Assembly: GCA_025175895.1 (NCBI GenBank) | Contig: JAKLTH010000283.1 | Coordinates: 124,001 to 188,000, forward strand | DNA: 64,000 nucleotides | From: Wurfbainia villosa | Lineage: Eukaryota > Streptophyta > Magnoliopsida > Zingiberales > Zingiberaceae | Direction of reading: 5' to 3' | Part shown: in pieces, positions 56,961-64,000 of the stretch | How the letters are laid out: each line of letters starts with the position of its first letter | Numbering within the stretch: position 1 is the stretch's first letter | Made by a program: the position numbers and the translations under genes | The notes under the pieces: model-generated | Told to the model about the DNA's origin: nothing | Databases searched by the model: none | What the model saw: the letters and a program-made list of their open reading frames with translations, nothing else

Positions 56961-59224
56961 AAAACTCGATGTCAATGTAACAATAATTACGGTTGCACAT
57001 TAGAATTGTGACTTTGATTGTAAGCTTGTTTATGATATTTATGACATGAATAATGCACTTATGCTATTTCTATTTCATGTCAATTAGTATAAATCCTTAA
57101 AAGTAGATAAGAATGATAATGGAGATTACTTGTGGAGAAACATAAGATATATAATATCTTGCAGTAGAAGTGTAGATGGGTTGCTTGCACACGGTGTTAG
57201 ACGAATTTATTGATCGTTAATTCAACTTAACAATTTTAAAATTTAAATTATTTTTATGATAAAACAAGTTCTTTTTCTTAAAAAAAGGAATTTAGGGGTA
57301 CTAAACCGCAAAAAGTAACTAAAGCTTTAGGAATATTTTAATAATTTTAAAAGTTTATGAAAATCTTAAAAAATATAAATTACTCTATTAATTAATTTTT
57401 AATTTTAAAATTTCATTCAAGAATTACATTTTTTTATTACTTTTCATAATTGCTTATAAGTTATGATTAATATAAATGCAACAAAATTGCTTTCTAAGTT
57501 TTTGTAAAGATATATTTATTAATACGTAAATAATCTAAATTATAATTTAAAAAGGTATGAATAGATATTTTATTTTTAGAAAGAAGCTTTTTTACTTGTG
57601 AGAGAAAAAATTTAAAGAACATTATGTGTTATCCCATACTAATTATCACTAGGAGGGGTATTTAAAAAATTATAATAAACATTTGAGGGAATGTTGAAAA
57701 CTTTATTATTTAATTTGCATAGATGGACCTTAATTTTCTTTATTCCTATATGAAAGATCAGATAAAAATATATTATAAATATATTTAAAAAAAAAAGAAA
57801 CGATAAAAATTTCTATCTCACTGGAAATTAATAAGCTTTACATCTTGTATATATTTAATATTCTAGTGTTATTAATTAATGAAGCAAGTTGCTTTTGATT
57901 GGCAAAAGTCTAAAAACGCTCCGATTTTTTATTAAAAAAAATAACAATTAAAGCTCCATTGTAGATAAGTTCCAAATTTCTTTAAAATTTTAAAATTTTC
58001 ATTAGAACAATTTCTTTAAAGTTTATAAATAAGTTTTTTTCTTATTCTTTATCAGTCTGGGTTAAAGCTATATTCTGCTCAGGAACTTTTAGTCTTTCAT
58101 GTGAAAGATTAAAATGAAGAACTTAATTTTAATGATAATTACCTCATAACCTTCACATTATTAAAAAAAATGCATAGCCACCAAACTAATTAACTAGTTT
58201 ATTTTTTTTTAAAAAAAAGATATAATATGTATAAAGTAGGTAAAATTAGGAGTAGAAAACATTATAGTTTTAAAAAATTTAAAATATCCATACCCTAAAA
58301 AAGAGGGAATTGAAGAAGATTAATTTTCTCTCTAAGTTTCATTAATAATAACTTTCTTATTTTAACTACAATCTATATCAATTATATTTTAAAATATAAT
58401 AAAGTTAATTAGATTTTAAAAAAAACTCGTAGATTTTTTTTTGAAAATTTATTAATTCTTATAATTTCTACAGGTCAGGGAGAAACATTCCTTCTATAAT
58501 TCTAATCAATGTTGCACATTTATCTGTTAATTGACTGACCACTAAGAGAACACATTAATTAGTTCAATAAAGCATCTACAATGCTTTAATTTCTCATCAC
58601 ACAATTCATTGTCAACCTTTGGATTTTGGTTACTTAATGTCGTCATAATTGAATTCCTCATTCATTGTCGACAGAGAAAGTACACTTGTTGCCCACATCT
58701 TAGAGAGATTTATTACTTCCAATGGATTCATGTTATTCTTTCTCACTATATGGCCATGTAAACTTATTTATATATATGTGTGTTAGAACCATTAGATTAA
58801 AAAGAATTAAAATTTGATCCTAAGAAACAAAATTATTACATATTAAATTTAACATAGGAAAAAACTAGATAAAGTTTATAAATATAACCCGAGAATTTTT
58901 ATTTTAAAAAACGTGCATATATGCATATGGTTGTGCCATAGATAAGACAGATTAACTAGTTTAAATGCTTATCAGAAACACAAATGTCAATTAATTTCTA
59001 TGTTTCTAACTGAAACATGTTTGTTTAATTTCTTAACAAAACAAATGAGTCTTATATATCCTTGAGCAGGCGCTCCAATTTAATTGGAGTTAGCAAGATG
59101 CATAAGCTCTTTAATTTCTACCACCGCGACTGCATTATATTGCATTATTCTCCATAACTTAGTCTGCTCTTCCATATTTCCATCATTGCCTTGTTTTCCA
59201 CGCGACAAGACGATTCATCACTTG
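56961..59224. other. RLP-4 3' flank and AT-rich spacer, no gene
   Basis: 56961-57560 aligns with flanks of other RLP units (TCAATTAGTATAAATCC, AAAAGTAGATAAGAATG). The rest, to about 59200, is AT-rich with no coding or repeat structure that I recognise. Confidence 0.5.
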
Positions 59225-59400
59225 CTGATGGATCGATGAATTAATGGTAATTTCCATAGAGCGCGACAACCGAATTATATTCTTGCAATAATGGCCGATA
59301 GAGGGAAAAACAACTCCTCACCAGACAGTCTTCAACACGAGTAGTCATTGCCATTGCCGTTGCATTGCTGCTGCTGAATAACAATCCGCCGAAAATTATG
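59225..59400 (+). promoter_or_regulatory. Orphan RLP leader without a gene
   Basis: A full copy of the conserved leader: GAGCGCGACAACCGAATTATATTCTTGCAATAATGGCCGAT, ACAGTCTTCAACACGAGTAG, CATTGCCATTGCC and AACAATCCGCCGAAAATT before an ATG at 59398. The frame after the ATG is unrelated to RLPs and stops after 17 codons. The RLP body was deleted or replaced here. Confidence 0.65.
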
Positions 59401-59449
59401 GGGCATTGCATTGCCATGACCTCAGCTAGCTGCATACTTATTCGTCATT

Positions 59450-60329
59450 GACTTGATCTGCTCATCAAAGTTTGTAAAAAAAAAAATTTGTCGGGGAGAA
59501 AGCAAACTGATATGAGCTCGTCGAGGCTAGTGTTCAACATTATCTCCGTAAAATGATATTGCTCCGCTCAAGTGCTTACGGATAGAAGTAATTCGTTTCC
59601 TAGATATAACGACGACGTTTCGGAATAGTAGCACTACAAATTCCGAGACCGACGAACCTTCTTGTAGGTTTTCTGGACTTCCATTCTCTAGGGATCTTAT
59701 TTATTCTAGGCGAAGAGGTGAAGTGCCCTTTGGTGAGTTTCATCTGAGCCATTGGATGTAGAGGGTTGTAACCCTTCATCAAACCTTTTAATCTCGGTCA
59801 TTAGATCTGGATGATTATAACCTTTCATATCATCTTTTGATCTCAGCCGCCAGATCTGGATCCAACGATCCAGTCAATCCGACGCTCCAGATCAATCTTA
59901 ATCACCAACGGTCCGATCGTGATTCTTCGTGATCAATGCTCCAGATCGTGCTGCAATCCATCACCATATTCGTTCCAACAGTGGCCATCCGATTGCCCAG
60001 TCAGTAGTCAGTCACCTCTTTATGCCCAACCGAGTGTCATGTATACATGACACATCACCCGAGTGTCACGTAGCGCCCATTGCGCACGTGCGCCAACAAA
60101 GTGCAAAGTGAGCCAACAAAGCGTCCATTGCGCGCATGCACGCGTGGTGGGTGACGGGCTTGCAGATGCGAGCACTTGCTCGTCCATTGGATGAGAGTAT
60201 CTGTGCTTATTTGAGTTAACTCAATTAACACAGCAACACATATAAGGAAGTAATTTCTCTATGGAATTTCCAATGTGAGACTATTGCTCCCCTTACTTCC
60301 TTTAATAATATTTTAGGCTGACTTTAACA
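59450..60329 (-). repeat. Unclassified repeat, possible solo LTR
   Basis: GC-richer than its surroundings. On the minus strand it would start TGTTAAAGTCAGCC (60329) and includes repeated phrases such as GCGCCCATTGCGCACGTGCGCC and GCGTCCATTGCGCGC. The other end and a target duplication are not defined, so the LTR reading is tentative. No gene is seen. Confidence 0.3.
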
Positions 60330-60610
60330 ATTAATTTCTCATTCACTTATAATCGATTTTGAGCAAATTAATAATCTAGATTCATCTACTCAAAACGTAG
60401 ATTTTGATTTTGAAATCAATTTAGACTTTCATCAATTGATGGCATCTCGATTTTCCTTTTCAAAACCGTAAACTATATTGATTTTTTTTTAAACCCAATA
60501 TCTAACAAAGTTATCGTATCATGATCAGCAGAATAAATCATCGTCATTTCCATGACTTTAATTTCCAAAGAAGAAGACGACAGATTTATTGACCACTTGC
60601 TGATGGATGA

Positions 60611-60866
60611 ATGGTAATTCCCACAGAGTGCGACAACTGAATTCTTCCAATAATCACCGAAGAAAATAGACTTCACCGGACACAGTCTTCAAACATATGT
60701 ATAGCGATAGCCAATCAGAAAACAATCCACCGAAGAGGATGGCAATTTCCACAGAGTGCGACAACTGAATTCTTCCAGTAATCACCGAAGAAAATAGACT
60801 TCACCGGACACAGTCTTCAACATATGTATAGCGATTGCCAATCAGAATAACAATCCACCAAAGAGG
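60611..60866 (+). repeat. Tandem 128-bp duplication of the RLP leader
   Basis: Two nearly identical 128-bp units (60611-60738 and 60739-60866), each with CACAGAGTGCGACAACTGAATTC, ATAGACTTCACCGGACACAGTC and ATATGTATAGCGAT. The second is directly followed by the RLP-6 ATG at 60867. Confidence 0.85.
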
Positions 60867-63520
60867 ATGGCAATGGCCTGGAGAAACAGACTCCGTTTCC
60901 TTGAACCATAGCTATTGCACCACCCCACCGCTGCTACTATATTCGTCTTGTCGGGCTTTGCTGGCTCATCAGCTTGGCCTTCCTTCTTGTGGAGGTAGAT
61001 GGAGCAGAAGCGAGAGTGAGCAGCAAGGGGTGCTTGCAGAGGGAGGGAGACGTTGGAAACACGAATATAAAGCATGCATGGTATTCTAAATCCGTTCGAA
61101 TACAAAAATAGATTGATTTATAAAGATCTAATTAATTTTATCAAAATTTATATTAGATATTAATTAAAAAAAAAAAAAGATGATGGTCAATATAAATCTG
61201 AATTGAATACAGTAGAATTATCATCATGTTGTCCACGAAATCCAAAGATCATAAAAGAAAATAATGGACAAATTTTTTTATAAAGATTTGAACAACGGCA
61301 TCATACTTTCCAATCAATATAAAAAAAAAACTCAAAAGTTATTTATTTCTATAATAAAAAGAGAAATTTTAAATTAGTGAATTTTACATACGTAAATACA
61401 TATTCAATAACTTAAATTTATAAATATTTTAATTAGATAATTTTATCAAATCTAATCACAAGGATATATATGTGTTATTAAATAAACATATAAATCCGAA
61501 ATACTTCATCAAGCATCCTTCCGGCCTTGTCTTCAATTGGTAGCGTTCCCAAGTAAACTGCTGAGCATGGACCGGTGCGCCACAACAAAACGGGCAGCGT
61601 ACGTGTCGCGAAGCTCAATCTTTAAAATCCAAATATTTACCAATCTTAGAAGGTTGGAATCATCAATTTAATGATCTCAATCGATTTATTCTATAATTAT
61701 TATGAAAGAGATAAATTACGGAGGATTTAATAAGCTTTGACATGATTGCCAAAACATATAAAAATTATCTGAATTCAAAAAAATTTTTTAAACCTTTATC
61801 AAAATTGATCCATGTCACTTTTACTCATCTCAATGGAGACAAAAAGAAGCCTCAAACCCCAATATGCGGCAGATGGATTTGCATACATGCATCATTGTTG
61901 TCTTTAACTCATATGCATGCAAAAATTAAATCTAAGTTACAATGATTTTGAGCGCCCTCTTATTTCGTTCTCTTCACAAATCTCACTTCGACTTCCGAGG
62001 AATTTAAAGAAGGAATTAAGGAGAGAAGATTAAGGAGTAAATTGAATTTCTTTTATTACCTCTCCTTTTATACATATATCATGTAAACACTTAACGCTTC
62101 GTCTCTATTTATAAATTTTAGGATGACATGCATAAAAACCAACAAGACATTAAATTCATTAGCTAATAAGATTCATGAATCCATGAAGAAGTACTTGATA
62201 TGAAATTGGACTTTGCTTCTTATAGAAGTAGAAAAGACATTTAAAATCTGTTTGTAATTTTATTCTTGAATTTGGTTTGATCCAATAAAATACTTATCCT
62301 TATGTTGGTAAATTTGGCCACATACTGGCTCTCCGGCCTTTCTTCTCTGTCTGGACATGTCTTTTTGTGGATCTCAGCGCTGCCTCCCGTCCGTAGTCGT
62401 TGGATATCAGCAGTCAACCTGTACCTTCTCTATAACAATTAAATCTACTATATTATAATATCAGTAGCATTTTTTTTTTTCAATTTCCATCTCAACCTCA
62501 CTTCTCTCGTGATTCTCAATTTTGATCTTATACGTAACGTAATATTGAAATCGTCAATTTAGTGACTCTCTCACATCGATTTAGTATGAAAGTAAGTAAA
62601 TAATGAATTGTCATTAACTTTAATATTATGATAAATACGGAGGACATGACCCGATGCGAATATTAATTAATCCGTTGATATGGAAGATCGAATTTTGCTC
62701 GTCTTATATAAATTATGCATCGTACTTACCAATGTACTATCCCATGGGGACAACTATATCTCAATCTTGATATGAACAATAGGAATCGTGCATCCACATA
62801 TCGATCAAACAAAAAAATAATTCAAACTATTTGACATATAATTTTATCAGACATTTACAACAATTAATAACAAATAATATAGCAGAAGCACAAATAAAAT
62901 AGTAATTTCACACGTGAATCCTTTTATCTACGTTAGAAAAATCTAAAAAAAAAAATAAGAAATCAATCATAGGGTCTAATTTTCCATAGATGCTAGGATG
63001 AAAGTTCTGGAACCTCGATCCAATAAAGAAAGTTACGTTGTCTCATCGTCTCTCCTGCAAAGATCGAATTTGTTCGTAATGACAAGTCTCGTATATCATG
63101 ACTTAACATCCAACATGACCAACTTGAATTCTTCTTTTCCTAACTAGCTAGCTTTGGAATCTCATGAGCCTCTTGTCTCTCCAACTTGATGGCTCTAGAT
63201 TCGTTGGACATTGCTAGCTGAAATTAGCAACCTAATTGGCCTCACACATCTTCATCTTTCTTTAAATTTGCTCTCTAGTATGCTACCCGATGCGATATGG
63301 AAATTGAAGAATCTAGCAATTCTTGACCTAAGCTTTAATTTGCTCGGAAATTCTTTACCAATTGGGATTAGGAATCTATCAAGCTTATCGACATTGAGCC
63401 TTCATGATCGCTCACTTACTGGTCCAATACCAAGTGGATTAGGAAATTTGACTACTCTAATTCCCTAGAGGGTGATATTTCTGAACTCCATCTTTTAAAC
63501 CTAACCCGATTTGAGATCAT
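60867..63520 (+). pseudogene. RLP-6: fragmented LRR receptor-like pseudogene
   Basis: RLP homology in order but broken into pieces. 60867-61054 is the N-terminus (MAMAWRNRLRFLEP, then a stop; signal and SSKGCLQRE). 61510-61650 is the LRRNT cap region (ACTGCTGAGCATGGACCGG). 61875-61985 is the first LRRs, 62310-62535 the next LRRs and 63120-63520 central LRRs ([35 protein letters not shown]). Unrelated DNA separates the pieces, including a SINE-like insertion at 61650-61830. A deletion of about 80 bp near 63462 joins ACTCTA to ATTCCCTAGAGGG. The C-terminal third is absent. Clearly non-functional. Confidence 0.82.
61650..61830 (-). mobile_element. SINE-like repeat, copy 5, inside RLP-6
   Basis: Read on the minus strand it has GAATTCAGATAATT, GGCAATCATGTCAAAGC, CTCTTTCATAATAATTATAGAATAAATCG and TCATTAAATTGATGATT, in the same order as the plus-strand copies. 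It separates two RLP-6 fragments. Confidence 0.6.
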
Positions 63521-63639
63521 TGAATGGGATGCCTTAGTATAGTATCTACGATCGAGCACTTTTAATCGGCTGAGTACAGATTTAGGTCAATCTTCAATGT
63601 AATGGCGCCCCAACTAGATCGGCCTTCTTCTGTAGGTCT

Positions 63640-63870
63640 TTATTAGGTCATATAACACTTGTAGGAGGTCGACTGCGTACTTGTGGGCGTACTTGTGGGA
63701 GGTCAATTTCGGGAAGTCGAACAACACTTTCGAGAGGTTGACTTCTTTCGCACATGTGGGAGGTTGACTGTACACTTGTGAGAGGTTGAGCGACACTTGC
63801 GGGAGGTCGGCATCTTCTGTGTGTGTGGGAGGTCGATTGCGCACTTGTGGGAGGTCGACTTTCTTCAAAG
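63640..63870. repeat. Imperfect tandem repeat, unit like ACTTGTGGGAGGTCGAC
   Basis: About nine imperfect units of 20-35 bp built on ACTTGTGGGAGGTCGA. On the minus strand it reads as DLPQV-type repeats without a real gene. It probably belongs to a retroelement that continues past the window edge. Confidence 0.55.
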
Positions 63871-64000
63871 ATTAGCCCTCCAAATGAGGATGAGCAAATC
63901 AGACCTGAAGGACTTAAAAATCAATGAGAAGGGGGTCGAGGAGAATCTCGGCATGTCTCCTCCAACGCTTAAGCTAGAAGAGAATCGGAGAAATAAAGAC

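Overview
The window is nuclear DNA of a flowering plant, most likely a monocot; I cannot name the species. It is AT-rich, has GT-AG splice signals, tRNA-iMet-primed LTR retrotransposons, and hAT, MULE, CACTA and Tourist-type DNA transposons. The only host genes I recognise are a tandem cluster of leucine-rich-repeat receptor-like proteins (LRR-RLPs) of the EIX/Cf type: cell-surface immune receptors without a kinase, which in studied plants signal through SOBIR1/BAK1.

Layout. 1-10518 is a minus-strand Ty3/gypsy element (element A) with very long LTRs and a decayed gag-pol. It is inserted in the integrase region of an opposite-strand Ty3/gypsy element (C, 10519-12929). AT-rich DNA and a foldback CACTA relic (to 15647) lead to RLP-1 (16813-19743), a near-complete pseudogene. 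Element B, a second minus-strand gypsy element related to A (20700-30933, TSD CAATT), splits an old RLP relic. RLP-2 (34431) follows, then a 42-bp-arm hairpin and a complete-looking hAT transposon (39484-43217, perfect 8-bp TSD). The hAT element sits in a TCGACTG-rich repeat beside a decayed Ty1/copia gag. Next come RLP-3 (47197), a MULE transposase relic (51120-52622), RLP-4 (53970-56960, the only intact receptor), an orphan RLP leader (59225-59400) and a fragmented RLP-6 pseudogene (60867-63520).

How the genes relate. All RLP copies share signal peptide, LRRNT cap, about 25 or more LRRs, island domain, C-terminal cap and a GxxxG transmembrane helix, plus a conserved 5' leader. RLP-4 keeps all of this in one frame. 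RLP-1, RLP-2 and RLP-3 carry different deletions (1, 5 and 17 bp) within roughly 55 bp of the same homologous site, in the last LRRs just before the membrane anchor. As written, RLP-2 and RLP-3 would give nearly full ectodomains without an anchor. This is the most interesting signal here. The second is a small RNA-recognition-motif fragment with splice signals inside the hAT element, just downstream of the transposase gene on the same strand.

Caution: differences between LTR pairs and the lesions of RLP-1 are dominated by tiny indels, so some frameshifts may be consensus errors of a long-read assembly.
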